Positions 21,396 to 33,101 are shown, counted from the stretch's first letter. The stretch: 64,000 nucleotides of DNA from Anaeramoeba flamelloides (GCA_027625915.1 JANTQA010000032.1:14834001-14898000), one strand, 5' to 3'. Notes: generated by a model from the letters alone, not told the origin. Numbers and translations are program-made.

Positions 21396-21908
21396 AACTA
21401 AAATTCAAAATAAATGGCCCACCTTATATTTCAATTTTGAATTGCTTTTGTATCGTTTTGAAGTTTTTCCTCCCACAATGAAAAGTTTGCAAATAAATCA
21501 TTTTTTCTCTTTTTTATTTTTTCAAAAGTGTTTTGTTAAAATGGAAAATGAAAATGAAAAAATTTGAAAGAAGTAACAGATGAATTAATGGAAAAATTGG
21601 TTTCAAATATGACAAAGAGATTAGATTTAGTTATTCAAAGGGAAGGAGAATCGATAAATGGGTTTTATTAATTTTTAAAAAAATTTTTTTTCATGTAACG
21701 CTTCATTCAAAATACATGGCCCAATTTTTTTTAAAATTTTTTTTTAACTTTTTTTATTTTATTTTTTGAAGAAAAACAAATACCCCTTGGAGTAGTGAAC
21801 CAAATACTAAAATAAAAATTTTGATATTATAATAGATAACTACAAGTATTAAAAATATTTTTCTTTAAATTTTGATTTTTGATGGGCCAATGATTTTGAA
21901 TGATAGTT
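21396..21908. mobile_element. TA element R4c, nested in R6
   Basis: 513 bp between TA (21,394-21,395) and TA (21,909-21,910). The ends are inverted repeats, AACTAAAATTCAAAATAAAT against ATGATTTTGAATGATAGTT, each next to a GGCCCA/TGGGCC motif. The R6 copy at about 48,540-48,580 is uninterrupted at this point. The AACT terminus links it to R4a and R4b. Confidence 0.7.
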
Positions 21909-21943
21909 TAGATTGAAATATTCAAGATTAAACTCTGTTTTAA

Positions 21944-22509
21944 TGGGTATATTATTAAATTTCAAATTTGGTCAAATTTCAAAATTGGTCAAATTGAAAT
22001 TTGTCTTATTTTTGAAGATTTTCTTGATTAATATCATTGGTAAGAAAGTTTTTAATGGTTTTTAGGATTGTGTGTGGAATAAGTAAATAGATTATTTTGT
22101 AAATTGGTAGTATTTTATTTCTTAAATTATAGAAAATACAAAATTTTGAAATCATCAATACTAAATATTTTTAAAAATTTGTTCGAAACCCAATTTTAAC
22201 CACCAAAGTTAAGTGGAAAGTTTTTTCCCCTTAAAAAAAGTTGCAAAAGTCTAATTGGTGTCTTAATTTTTTTTTTTTCAAAATCCTGTCAAAATTTTCC
22301 AGCATACCATTTAAACCACCTAAACCTACTCTGGTATACTCTAACCTACCCTAACATACCTTAACCTACCATTAAAGGGGGTTTTAAATACCTACATCCA
22401 ATATATTTCAATATAATTGATTATTTTGAAAAAATGAGAATTTGACCAAAATTGAAATTTGACCAATTTTGAAATTTGACCAAATTTGAAATTTAATAAT
22501 TTTCCCTTT
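21944..22509. mobile_element. TTAA element T3 with reiterated 15-mers, nested in R6
   Basis: 566 bp between TTAA (21,940-21,943) and TTAA (22,510-22,513). Each end carries a 60-bp inverted repeat built from tandem near-copies of AAATTTGGTCAAATTTC. The R6 copy near 48,590-48,620 lacks the insertion. No coding frame is present. Confidence 0.65.
22312..22372 (+). repeat. Degenerate CCTAAC/ACCTACC tract inside T3
   Basis: A run of related units (CCTAAACCTAC, CTAACCTACCCTAAC, CTTAACCTACC), conspicuously C-rich for this window. It resembles a degenerate telomere-type repeat but is irregular and lies inside a mobile element. Confidence 0.35.
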
Positions 22510-22820
22510 TTAATTTCTGTTATTTTCACAAATAAAGCAGTGAATGATATTATGATTTCTAAGCTTAATATATATCTCGAAACTCAAAAAATTGTTTTTG
22601 AAGGTTTTTCCTAATTAAAATTTATCAAAATTGAAAAAATTACATACTTCTTTATAAACCATTTCAGGGTACACTTATTTTTAATGAAAAAAAAAATTAC
22701 CCCCCCCCCCTCCAGTAATAGAAATAATATAAATATTAAAAAGAACAGAGTATTTTGAATTATTATCTTTTCTTTTAATCTAAGAATACCTCTTATTGAA
22801 CATTTTTTAAATAAATGTTA

Positions 22821-23020
22821 TATAAAGTCAGTTTCACTTTTAAGGTACAAACTTTCAACGAAATTTAAGGCACAAAAAAATCTCAAATTAAGGCATAAAA
22901 TTTGAAATTTTTTTTTACAATTTATTTTTACTAGAATTTGAATTTTGTGCTTTAATTTGTGATTTTTTTATGCCTTAAATTTCGTTGAAAGTTTGTGCCT
23001 TAAAAGTGAAACTGACTGTA
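22821..23020. mobile_element. 200-bp MITE R1, copy 3
   Basis: Two arms of about 75 bp form a near-perfect foldback: GTTTCACTTTTAAGGTACAA against TTGTGCCTTAAAAGTGAAAC. The right end CTGACTGTA preserves the CAGT terminus and TA. This is the most symmetrical R1 copy. Confidence 0.8.
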
Positions 23021-23577
23021 TTTGTATTTTATTTTAGAGTTTTTCCAATTAAATTGAACATAAATTGTTTTAAAACTTTTAAATATGTACAATAAATGTA
23101 TATTTCTGAAGAATAATTTAAAAATATCCTTTTTACTTGAGAATAAAGCGGAGTGGGTTTATAAAAAATGAATTAAAATCTTTTTTTCTTTATATTTTTT
23201 TAGTAATAAGAAGTATTTTCTATACTCAAAAATTTCTAGAAATGAAATTTTTTCCTAAAGAATTCAAAAAAAAGTTGAAAAAAGGGGGTAATTATATCGA
23301 ATGTTAAATATAATATCAATATACAAATGATTTTTACTTTTTTTTTCATGATCAATTTATTAAATATTTTTATATATGTTTTTTAATTGGTCTTTAAATA
23401 TATTACACTTGGATATATCACACTCTGGTATTTATTAAAAATTCATTTATTTGATTAATGAAATAATTTGAATCATTTGTGTTTGTATAAGCTATTGCAC
23501 TCACTATTGGTAAAATGAGCTTACTCTTTTAATGATGAAAAAAATACAAATAGAAAAAGGAAAATTTGATTTTTAAC
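23021..23577. other. AT-rich spacer
   Basis: I see no supported feature. Confidence 0.35.
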
Positions 23578-23581
23578 TTAA

Positions 23582-23757
23582 GGGGCTAATCCCAATTAAA
23601 TTTTTTTACCTAAATCAAAGAAAAATTGAGAAAATTTTTTGCCAATAACTTATATTTGAAAGCCACTGTTTATTTTCAATATTCAACATATTTCTAGATA
23701 AGGATCCATTAATTAGAAATTGCTTAAAAAAAAAAAATAATAATAGAGACTAGTCCC
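23582..23757 (+). mobile_element. TTAA-flanked MITE T2, intact copy
   Basis: 176 bp between TTAA (23,578-23,581) and TTAA (23,758-23,761). Ends are GGGGCTAATCCC and GAGACTAGTCCC. It serves as the uninterrupted reference for the T2 copy at 6,398-7,091. Confidence 0.7.
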
Positions 23758-23761
23758 TTAA

Positions 23762-24832
23762 AATGTAAAATATCTTGAAAAATCTTTAATTAACCAATAT
23801 TGTTTATTCAAAGTCGAGTTTTATAAAAGGGTAAAAATGGCAAATATTTGATTTTTTTTTTAAAAAATTTTTTTCAAAATCGGTCAAGGTTAAAATAAAA
23901 TATGTAAATAATTTTTAATTGTTGTATTTTAGTTTTGTAATCATTTCATTGATAGAGTACCCTGACTTCTTTAGAAATCGAATTAATATTCAATTTGCTT
24001 ATTAATGATTGTTTTCTTATATTAACCAATACTATTGAGTGAAAAGGGAAAATAATTTATATCTTTATCCCACATGTTTTTTTTTTATTGAAATTCAAAT
24101 AAATTAAAAATTAGACAATATTATTTAGATAAAGATAAGTTTGAAATTTTCAGAAAAAGTTGGTTTTAATATGATTAATAATCAGTTAAAATTCCCAAAT
24201 AAAAAAGGTATTATTGTGTTTTTTCTACTTTTTGTGTTTTTAATAGCTTTATTTGTTGCATATTTTTTTATAAAACAGGAAAAACACTTGATTGGAGATT
24301 TATCTCTTTGGTTTGATTTCTTAAATAATTGAAAATAAACTTTCCAAGTTAAAAACCCAATTGATTTTTAACTTGAACAATTGTTTTTTCAAAAAAGTCA
24401 AGATTTCAAATTATTATAATTTTTAATGTAAAAAAAGAGATCTTATGAAATAGAGAATTTTGTACTTGTAATTAAGATCATTGTTAGATTTTAGAGTGTA
24501 TTACTGTTAAAGTTTATGATTGGCAAGATGAATGTTTTTCAAATTGCCATCTTTTTGTGAAATAGGTAATTGCAAAAAGCTAAATAATTATTCCAACAAA
24601 TCTCAGGGATTTTATTTTGCGATAAATAAACACATTTTGAAAAATATAAATGACCTACAGTAATTGTAATTCAATGGTTTGTTTCAAAAAACTGTTATTC
24701 AAATTCTCAAAACAAAAAATATCAATCTACAAAAAATCAGAAAATTTTCATTTTTCAACAAGTTTTTTTTTTTTCTTTTTTATTTTTTTCATCGAAAAAA
24801 TATAAACCAATTCTTGAGACACATATTTTTTA
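23762..24832. other. AT-rich spacer upstream of WW gene
   Basis: No supported gene. A 63-codon hydrophobic frame at 24,141 starts with TTG and has no support. Confidence 0.35.
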
Positions 24833-26990
24833 ATGACAGAGTGGTCAGCACATCTCGATCGAAAAACTTTTTATATTTTTTATTACAATATTAAAACAGA
24901 TGAAAGTACTTGGTTACCACCACCTAACTTTGATGAAACTTTGCCTGTTCATGATCCTTTAGAGGAAGGTAAAATATTTTTTAATACAAGCCAACACAAC
25001 TGTTTTCGAAAAACTCTTAAAAAGAAGTTTTTATTTGTTGGGTTCTTTCTGCTCACCAAACCAAATTTGATTAACTTTTTCAAAAATAAAAATTATTTTT
25101 TTTTTCATTTGGAAATTTTCCAAAAAAAAAAAACAAAAAAAAAAAAACAAAAAAAAAAAACAAAAAAAAAATTCTTCTTTTAATTATTTGTAAATTGTTG
25201 TTCTTTCAAATCTGTTCAACAAACAAACAAAACTAAAACTAATTTGTCAACTAATGACTGAAAAAACATAAAAAAAATTAACAAACAAACAAAAATCATC
25301 AATTAAAAACATAACAAATCAAAAAAAAGGCTACAAAGAAAAATGGTTTCCCAAGATCGAAGGAGTAACCTATTTAAAATCAGATGAAAGTGAAGACGAT
25401 TACAAAAATAAGGACGAAGGACTCGACACTGAACAAATTCAAGAATCTAATAGCGAAGATGAGGATGATGAGTGGGAATACAAATCGATCCCTGCTGAAG
25501 AATATGACGAAAAGAAATATAAAGGATGGCAATTTTATGAAGAAGAGGAATATGAAACTGAAGAGGAACAAGAAATCGAAGAAGAGCAAAAACCCGAAGA
25601 AGAAGAGGGCAGTAAAGAAGAAAAAGAGATTGAGATTGAAATCGAAATCGAAAAAGAAAACAAGGAATCCAATCTTGTCAAGGTCAAAAAGAAAGTCAAA
25701 GTAACAAAAAAGCGTATCTGGCTCTGTCGAAAAAAAGGAGAAGAAGAAGAAGAAGAAGAGTCTAGCGAGGAAGAAATTGACGAAAATGAAGAAAAAATGT
25801 ATGAGATTGAGCATAAAGATTTGGAGGAAATGGACACCAAGGAATTGGAGGAGTTTCTTCTCCAAATCGGTGGCATAATTGAAAAATGTGAAAACCGAGG
25901 ATCTGAAATTAATGAAGTGATCCAAAATCAGGAAAAACGGTTTGAAACAAGAAAGCAAGAATTGCAAGTTGAAATTGAGAGCAAAAAGGACAACTTGAAT
26001 AAATTGCAAGACAGCATTGATCAGGAAACGAAGGAGCTAATTCATGAAATGAGAAGATTGAATGATCGATTAATTCTCAAGGACACACAATTAAGAACGA
26101 TGAAGGATGATGTTTCCGAGCATAAAGAAAAGGAAAGCAATATCAATTCCAAATTCGAAGGAGAAATCAAGTATTTGAAGGCGATGCAAGATAAGGAAAG
26201 TTCCAAAAATCAAAATTTGCAGATCGCGAATTCGCAAATTGCAAGAACGATCGAGGACACAACAAAGACCTTCAACACGCAGATCATTGAATCAAGGGAC
26301 TGGGTCGACAAAATCTTTCTCGTTCATCGGCAAGGCAAAAAGAAGGTGCTAGAGAATATCGAGTATGAATTAGATACAATGAAGAAAACATATAGCGCGC
26401 AGCAAGAAAAGATCCGAGAAATGGAACGGGACTATAACAACCTCTCGAGGATCTTGAATACCAAAATGGGCGAATTGAAAAAGCTTCGGACCAATGAGGC
26501 CAACGACGTCAAATTGGAACAAGAAATGAACACAGAAGTAAGCAAATTGGAAAAGAACTATAAAATTGAAAAGGAAAAAAACAACGAGCTCTCATTGCGC
26601 GTGCAAAGGAGCGAGTACATTGACGCAAATTTCGATTCCCATGAAATTATCCAGCTTTGCTCCAAAATCGAAAAAATTGAAAAGCAAATAGAACAATATA
26701 ACGAACAGTATAAAAAGGTACAGTACTTTAATAAAATGAAAGAAAAATTCTTCTTGGAACTCAATTGGGCAAACCAAGAAGAAGTGAAAAACGTCACAGA
26801 TAAATTAACACATCTTTTAACAGAAAACCAAAACGAAACAAAGGAATTAAAAGACTTTTTACAGAGCACACAAGACGATTTTAAAAAGAACTCATTGCCA
26901 ATGGAAATGGAAACCTTGGTAAGATTAAACCACCAAGAAAATCAAATGATTGTTTGGGAACTTGAACGTTTAGAGTCTTTAAAATATTAA
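24833..26990 (+). CDS. WW-domain, acidic, coiled-coil protein (two exons)
   Basis: Two exons, 24,833-24,968 and 25,330-26,990, joined across a 361-bp GT-AG intron in phase 1, give 598 residues. Exon 1 holds one WW domain: Trp4, the FYYN aromatic block at 16-19, Thr22, Thr26-Trp27 and Pro30, with the classic 23-residue Trp-Trp spacing. Exon 2 begins GYKEKWFPKIEGV, then has a Glu/Asp-rich region (to about residue 200) containing EIEIEIE runs, and finally a long heptad-rich coiled coil to the C-terminus. WW domains bind proline-rich ligands; the coiled coil suggests dimerisation or a filament or centrosome-like scaffold. An N-terminal WW followed by coiled coil recalls CEP164 in layout only. The donor GTAAAA and acceptor AAAAAAAAG are acceptable. 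The joined frame turns an apparent ORF starting at 25,797 into an internal methionine. Confidence 0.8.
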
Positions 26991-27586
26991 TTTTTTTTTT
27001 TTTTTTTTTGCTTTTGTTTACATTTTTTATTTTGCATTTTTGGGTTTTGTTTGATTTCTATTTTCTTTCTTTTACTCTATTTTTTTCTTTCAGGGCTTCT
27101 TTTGATTTTTTTTTCTTTTTTTCTTTTTATTTTTCTTTTTCTTTATTTTTTTTTTCTTTTATCTTTCATCTTTTGTTGTTTGTCTTTTTTTTATATTTTC
27201 TATTTTTTGGGGAGAAAAATAAAAATTATGATTTATTTTTTAATCTTGTTTGAAAAAGAAAAATTTTAAAAGTTAAATTTTCATTAGTAATAAAAAGGCT
27301 TTACTGATCATAGTTTTTGAGATTAATTCTAATTTTAATATTTGGATTATTAATTTTGTTTTAAATTTTTAAAAAAAGTGAGTATTTATTTCTTTCTTTA
27401 TTAATTGTACGAAAGGAACATTTAATGAAAAATTTTGCAAAATATAAAAAAAGAGAAGAAGAAAAATAATTATTAGATTGAAATAAAATAATAATAATAT
27501 CAGCTTCATCACAATCAATATTGAACAAACCTGAAATGTAAAATTTGAATTATTTAATAATCTATTCGTTTAAGATTAATTAAAAC
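26991..27586. other. T-rich 3' flank
   Basis: A strongly T-rich stretch (26,991-27,200) follows the stop of the WW gene. The open frames in it are runs of Phe codons and not genes. Confidence 0.45.
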
Positions 27587-27588
27587 TA

Positions 27589-28089
27589 CAGTGATGTAAA
27601 TAACCCGTGTTGACAACCTTTAACCCAATCTAAAAATTTAACCAGTGCTTTTTAATCAGACTAGGGTATAGGAAGATAGAAAGACATATATATATATATA
27701 TATATATATATTCTTGATTCAGATTTAAATTGGCTTTAGAGGTTGGATCTTTGATTAGTCAAAATTATTCAATAATATTAAATGTGTTTTTCTCAAAAAT
27801 TTCGTGATATTTAGAAAATTTGGGAGATACAATGAACTTTTTTTCTCAAACTTAAAAAAATGATCTTTTTCTCATTTTTTTCGTCAAAAAAATAACCTTT
27901 TAATCTTTCAAAATCTTCATAATTCATTTTTAAAATTTATTTAAAGAATCCTATCTCTTGTTTATTTGATGTTGGAATCCTCTTAGTTTTTTTTTTTTTT
28001 TATTTATTTCTATAGTCAGTCCATCTTTTTTTCAGGGTTACAATTCCGTAATGGGTTAAAGTAAAAAACAGTGGTTATATACACCACTG
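27589..28089 (-). mobile_element. TA element M2, copy 1
   Basis: 501 bp between TA (27,587-27,588) and TA (28,090-28,091). Ends CAGTGATGTAAATAACC and inverted CAGTGGTGTATATAACC, with the inverted similarity extending about 45 bp. The interior (inverted) matches M2 copy 2 around 29,730-29,800. It contains an (AT)n microsatellite at 27,686-27,711. The CAGTG terminus and TA target fit Tc1/mariner. Confidence 0.7.
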
Positions 28090-28091
28090 TA

Positions 28092-29488
28092 TGATAAACA
28101 ACAAACTTTGATCAGAGTTGATATTCATAAAAGAAATACAAAAAAACTATATATTTTTCAAAAAAATATCGCATAGTAAATTTTTAAAATTATTAATTGG
28201 TTCACTTACCAATGAAAAGACCCAGGAAAGGTTTCTTATACCCTTTAAGAAATTCAAATTCTTACCGAAAGAGTTTTTTTAATATTTTATTTATTTTAAA
28301 GAAAATACATAATCCAAAACATCTTTAAAATGTTTTTGTTTTTCCATTTATTGTTTTTCATATTGATTCTGATAAAAAAAGCAAGAAAAAAAAAATAAAA
28401 TGAAAATAAAAAGAAAAAGACAAAAAAAAAAAAGTTGGAAAAATTTTTTGCTCAAAAAAAAAAGTTGAATTAGAAAAAAAAGATTCTAATACACCTTTAT
28501 TAAACCTTTATTTTAAGAAGAAAATTGGATATAACATATCTAATTTGTTTAATTTACCCAATTTTGACTGAAAAAGAATTTATATTGTATAATACTATTA
28601 ACTAGTTTTTGTTAACCTGGTTCTTTTTTTTTTCAATTTCCTTGTTTTTTTAAATTATGAAAGCCGATATGAAAAAACAACTCTTGAAACCTAAATCAAT
28701 ATAAAGAAAACTTATTATGAATAATTTTTTTAAAAATATTTTCTATTAAAATATCTCGTTCTGAACAATTTACTTTTACGGTAAAATTGATAACTTCTAC
28801 ATGAGAACTATAATAAAAATTTTACTTTTTTTTTAAATTTTATTATTTTTTTTCGTCAATATTACGTTTTCGTTCTTTTCTTTTCTTTTTATTAAAGAAG
28901 TGTGAAATTAATTAAATATTTTCTTTCGCTTACATTTCTTTTAGAATTTAATTGTAAAATCATATATTTAGAATTATTTATCGGAAAAATATAATAATTT
29001 TATTTATTGTTTAAAGTAAAAAACAAAAAAATAATAAGAAAAAAAAAAACAAATTAATAAAAAAAGTTTTTTATAATAAAGAATTTATACAAAAATAAAT
29101 AATAATAAAAAATTATTTTTTTTCAATTTATATCAAGAAATAATTCTTTAATAGTTAAAATAATGGGTTGTTCATTTAGAATTTATTTATTAAATTTAAA
29201 ATGATTTTAAAACATAAATAGAATGCCCTCTAATCTGTGATGAAATAAATTAAAATCAAATTTTTTGCTATTAAATTCAAAAAAATCTTTAATAAAACCT
29301 GAAAAATTGAATTTTTCAGGCTTAAATTATAAAATATCTTGAAAAATAATTTTTGATCAAAGACATTGTATTAACTAAGAGTGTTTAATATTAGGAAAAT
29401 TATTTAAAAGTGAAAAATTTATAAACGTTTAATTTTTTTTTTGATAAAATTTTTTTCTTGAAGTCATCAAGAAATATCTTTTTTGGGA
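28092..29488. other. AT-rich spacer
   Basis: I see no supported gene or clear repeat. Confidence 0.35.
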
Positions 29489-30240
29489 GGTAAGTTCCAA
29501 ACGAATATTTCAGATCCATTTCAAATACACTTTAAAATTTGGATAAAAGATCTTTCTACCCTTAGCCAGATGAAAAATAACGAATTCTAGGAATATAGTG
29601 GTGTAAATATCCCCTTTTGAGAACTTTAGCCAATTACTAAAATTTAATTTATGCAGAAAATATTGGCTGGCTATAGAACGAAAACAAAAGAAACAAAACA
29701 AAAGGATTACAACAAAATACAAACAAGAAATAGGGTTCTTTAAATAAATTTTAAAAAAGAATTATGAAGATATTGAAAGATTAAATTGTATTTTTTTGAA
29801 AATTTTGTTGAAGCACCTCTCTTCATTAAAAAAGAATAGAATGTAATTTTTTCGACAACAAAAGAAAGAGAAATAGATCATTTTTTGAATTTTTTAAAAA
29901 AACACCCTTTTGATATGAGAAAATTTTGAAACAAATGATGACGAAATTTTGAAACAAAAGTATTTAATATTTTTTGAACCTTTTACTTTAATTCAAGATC
30001 TAACAGGATAAAGCCAATTTAATTTGAACAAAGTACGTTTGTCTTTCTATCTTCAAAAACTTGCCTGAAAAAAAAATAGGAGTTAAATTTTAGTAATGGG
30101 CAAAAGTTCTCAAAATGGGCTATTTTACACCACTGTATTCCTAGAATTCGTTATTTTTTTTCTGGCTAAGGTTACAAAGATCTTTTGTCCAAAGACACGG
30201 TGTATTTGAAATGGATCTGAAGAATTTATTTGGCACCTTA
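29489..30240. repeat. Large palindrome split at its centre by M2
   Basis: Left arm 29,489-29,595 and right arm 30,136-30,240 are inverted copies of each other, including CAGATCCATTTCAAATACAC near the outside and CGAATTCTAGGAA next to the centre. Removing the M2 element and one TA leaves GGAATATTCC at the exact centre. The palindrome itself is probably a foldback element. Confidence 0.7.
29596..30135 (+). mobile_element. TA element M2, copy 2
   Basis: 540 bp between TA (29,594-29,595) and TA (30,136-30,137). Ends TAGTGGTGTAAATA and inverted CAGTGGTGTAAAATAGCCC. It is related to M2 copy 1 (inverted) and to the split fragment near 3.1 and 3.6 kb. Non-coding. Confidence 0.7.
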
Positions 30241-30335
30241 CTCCTTATGATTTTGAATTGACAATAAAATAGGAAATCCCAAACCAAATATTTATTTTGT
30301 TTTTAACTTTTAGATCTGGTCAGAAATCTCCATAC

Positions 30336-30562
30336 TATTTGTTGCAAAACAAACGGAACAAAATTTTCATTCATCTTTCCAAAATAATCAAATCATGTTA
30401 TATTTCAATTATTTTTTAATTCCTTCAATCAGTTTTTATGATTAATTTTCTCTTTTGAGAGAATAGGTACTTTGGTGGTTTTTAATATTTGAAATTGCGA
30501 TTATTTTGGAAAGCTGAATGAAAATTTTGATCTTTTTATTTTACAATGAACAAGAAGCAATT
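30336..30562. repeat. Inverted-repeat element R5, copy 2
   Basis: The left arm (TTTGTTGCAAAACAAACGG onward) and the right arm ending near CAATGAACAAG are inverted copies around AAAATTTTCATTCA. It matches R5 copy 1 at 2,829-3,078. Confidence 0.5.
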
Positions 30563-30927
30563 TGTTAATTCAATTTTCTTAAAAAGTGGGGTGTATAAAT
30601 TTTTGATCGGGATTACAAATTGGTTGAACTGTTCAGAAGAGAATCATAATTCCATTTGTAAAAATTCTAAAAAATAAAAATCTCAAATTTTCCAAGTGTA
30701 TATTAATTATCATAAGAAAACCTCAACCTCAACTTAATAAACAGAATTCAGGATACTTTTTGGATTGTTCAAAAAGTTCTTCCAGTAAATTGGATAAAAA
30801 ATAGTGATTCAACCAAGAAGCGATTATTTCAGATTCAAAATAATTTAATCATTAGTCTGTGCTTTCCTTTCACAAAAAACCATAAAATGACAACCATTTC
30901 ATTATTTTTAACTCTTTCACTTTTTTA

Positions 30928-31362
30928 ATGATTTTTTCGATTTTTACTTTTTTTCTGAGATTTATTGGAAGACAAGTAGACAAATGCTTTTTAATCTTAA
31001 ATGAATTAATTTTAACCTTTATTTCTGAATTGTTTGCACAATTGCAAAAGATTGTCAATGGCGTTTCTGCTTTAATTTTATTATTGATCTTTCGTAATAC
31101 CTTTCCCGAGGATCTCGAAAAACGCATCCAGATCACAAAAAACGGATCAAAAAAAAAAAAAAAAAAGGCTCACTCTAACATTTTAACTAAACCTCATATC
31201 GGTAGTAGTTTTAATTTGTTCATGAAAGGGTTTGAAGAATTACAGAAAAATGATAACATGGGCCGAAAAGAGAGGACAAGTAAGGGTAACAAAGAAAAAA
31301 ACGATCCGCTTCGGAAAAAGAACCCGAGAGGCAAGAAAAAGTACAGCTTAAAAAACAATCAT
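30928..31362 (+). CDS. Small basic membrane protein, unknown function (last exon uncertain)
   Basis: I do not recognise this protein. The ATG at 30,928 opens a frame with two hydrophobic segments (about residues 2-13 with a basic break, then 20-56), then a Lys-rich tail with KKKKKK near residue 76 and a cluster of basic residues up to KKYSLKNNH. The G+C content is higher than in the flanks, which supports coding. A strong donor, GTAAGTTTTT, occurs at 31,363. I end the exon there because the frame beyond it becomes composition-driven. One possible acceptor at 31,685 would add a single Ser codon and a stop. The pattern suggests a small membrane protein with a cytosolic basic tail. Reading through to the TGA at 31,479 (183 residues) is the alternative. 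Confidence 0.5.
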
Positions 31363-31787
31363 GTAAGTTTTTCATCCGATTTCTTTTTATTTTATGCCAT
31401 TTATTGTGAGCACCTTGTTTTGATCATTTGGAATGGAGACACACTAACGTCCACAAGGACATATATTTTTGTTGGGTGATTAAAAATAGTTTTATTCATT
31501 GTTAATTTTGATGTATTTTTTTGATCGAAATGATTCTTGACATTGATCAAATAACATCCGCCAAAAATTATTTTGTTTACCCTTTGTTTGTGGGAAAAAA
31601 AGGATAATTTTAAATCTCTTGTTGAATTACTAAATTCGATTTCACAAAAGCTAAATTGTTTAATTTCTTTCATCACCCAATAAAGTCATAACACACCAAA
31701 CATTTTCACCAAGAAAACAAAGAACCGACAGAACAATTTGCAAATTATGACTAAAAAACACAAAACTAAAAAATACCAACTTCTTTA
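31363..31787. other. Probable intron or 3' flank of the small membrane-protein gene
   Basis: Starts with a consensus donor. I see no other feature. Confidence 0.3.
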
Positions 31788-33045
31788 AAAGGTGAAAACT
31801 CAAAGTTTTTAAAGGGTCACCTTCAAACTGTTTGGTTACCTCTTTTAATTAGTTTTAAGTATTGCTTTTTAGATTTTTTATGACCCACTCTTTTAAGTAG
31901 CTTAGGTGTCACTTTTTAAAATGTTTATTTTACACTTTTTAAAAATGGCTTTGCCCCCCATAAAGCAATTTTCAAAAACGCTAACAAAAACGAAAAGTTT
32001 TAAAAAAGTATCAACAAAAGATGCTGAAAACTTCAAACACTTTGCTGTCTACCATTGAAGATTCTGACTTTTACTGTTTGAAAACGTTCTTTATTAGAGA
32101 TTTGTTCAGGTGTATTTGAAACAACAAAGATTTGAAATCAATTTACACAAAAACCTCTATTTGTTAATTTTTTTTCATATCAATTTTCTTCATAAATGAT
32201 TAAAGATATTAATTTTCGCAAATATCCTAAACCATCACTTTTCTGACACCCTTTTTCTTAAAACGAAATTTACTTCACCCCTCGACACAATTTATCACTT
32301 TTTTGCAATCTAAAAGTGAAGAATGAGATGGAAAAAAGAACGAATTTACTTGAAATTTATTGATAAGATTGTTTAAACGTATAAAAGAAGAAGAAGAATA
32401 CTTTTTCCAGTTCAATTTTATTCTCAGCTGTTTCACAAATACCATATTTTTTTAAGACATAGAAATTGATTTTCTATAATAAAATTGTATTTTATAAAAT
32501 AGAAAATCCAATTTATTTTGTCAAAAATAGAAAAATTTTCAATTTCTGTTATATAATTATTGAAATCTATTTTGAAAATAAACAAAACAAAAATTGAATT
32601 TCAAAAGAAAAGAAATCACAGAAATCACAGAAATCACAGAAACCACAGAAACCACATAAACCACAGAAACTTGAAAGTATTATTCAATTATTGCATATAA
32701 ATTGTTTAATCTTTCTATTTTTAAAAATTAACAAAGGCAAAGATCCACAAAAATCGAAATTTTTTTCAAATAAATGTTGATTATAAACATCAAAAAAATT
32801 AATTCCTAGAAATTTTGATCCACAATAAGGATTTTTATGGTTTAAGATATATATTCCTATAATAGCTTTATCTTTAGTTTACATCTATTTTTAAAAAGTG
32901 TACAACAAACGTTTTCCAAAGTGACATCAAGCTACTTAAAAGAGTGAGTAATAAAAAATCTAAAAAGCAATACTTGAAACTAATTAAAAGTGGTAACCAA
33001 ACAGTTTGAACGCAACCCTTTAAAAACTTTGAGTTTTCACCCTTT
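31788..33045. mobile_element. 1.26-kb TA element with long terminal inverted repeats
   Basis: Flanked by TA (31,786-31,787 and 33,046-33,047). The inverted repeats are about 165 bp (AAAGGTGAAAACTCAAAG at the left; the right arm starts near 32,885). The interior has no coding frame but carries a tandem ATCACAGAA-type minisatellite at 32,613-32,670. Confidence 0.7.
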
Positions 33046-33101
33046 TAAAACGATGATAATAGAACAACATTTTGAGAATAAAAAAACAATTTCTCTGTAT
33101 A

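Larger units (their letters stand above)
20395..22690 (+). repeat. Composite repeat R6, copy 1, with two nested elements
   Basis: Outside two insertions (21,396-21,908 and 21,944-22,509) this aligns with R6 copy 2 at 47,600-48,780: ATTTCTTTAACT near the left, GGAAAGGTGATCTTT in the middle, then TTGATTAATTTCAA and GAAATATTCAAGATT. A 67-codon frame at 20,511 is broken in the other copy, so I do not call it a gene. The nature of R6 is unknown. Confidence 0.55.

Noticed and set aside
22312-22372. Interstitial telomere
   Set aside because: Units are irregular and sit inside element T3; only telomere-like.
27008-27269. Phe-rich open frames after the WW gene
   Set aside because: They are translations of a T-rich stretch and lack any domain or splice context.
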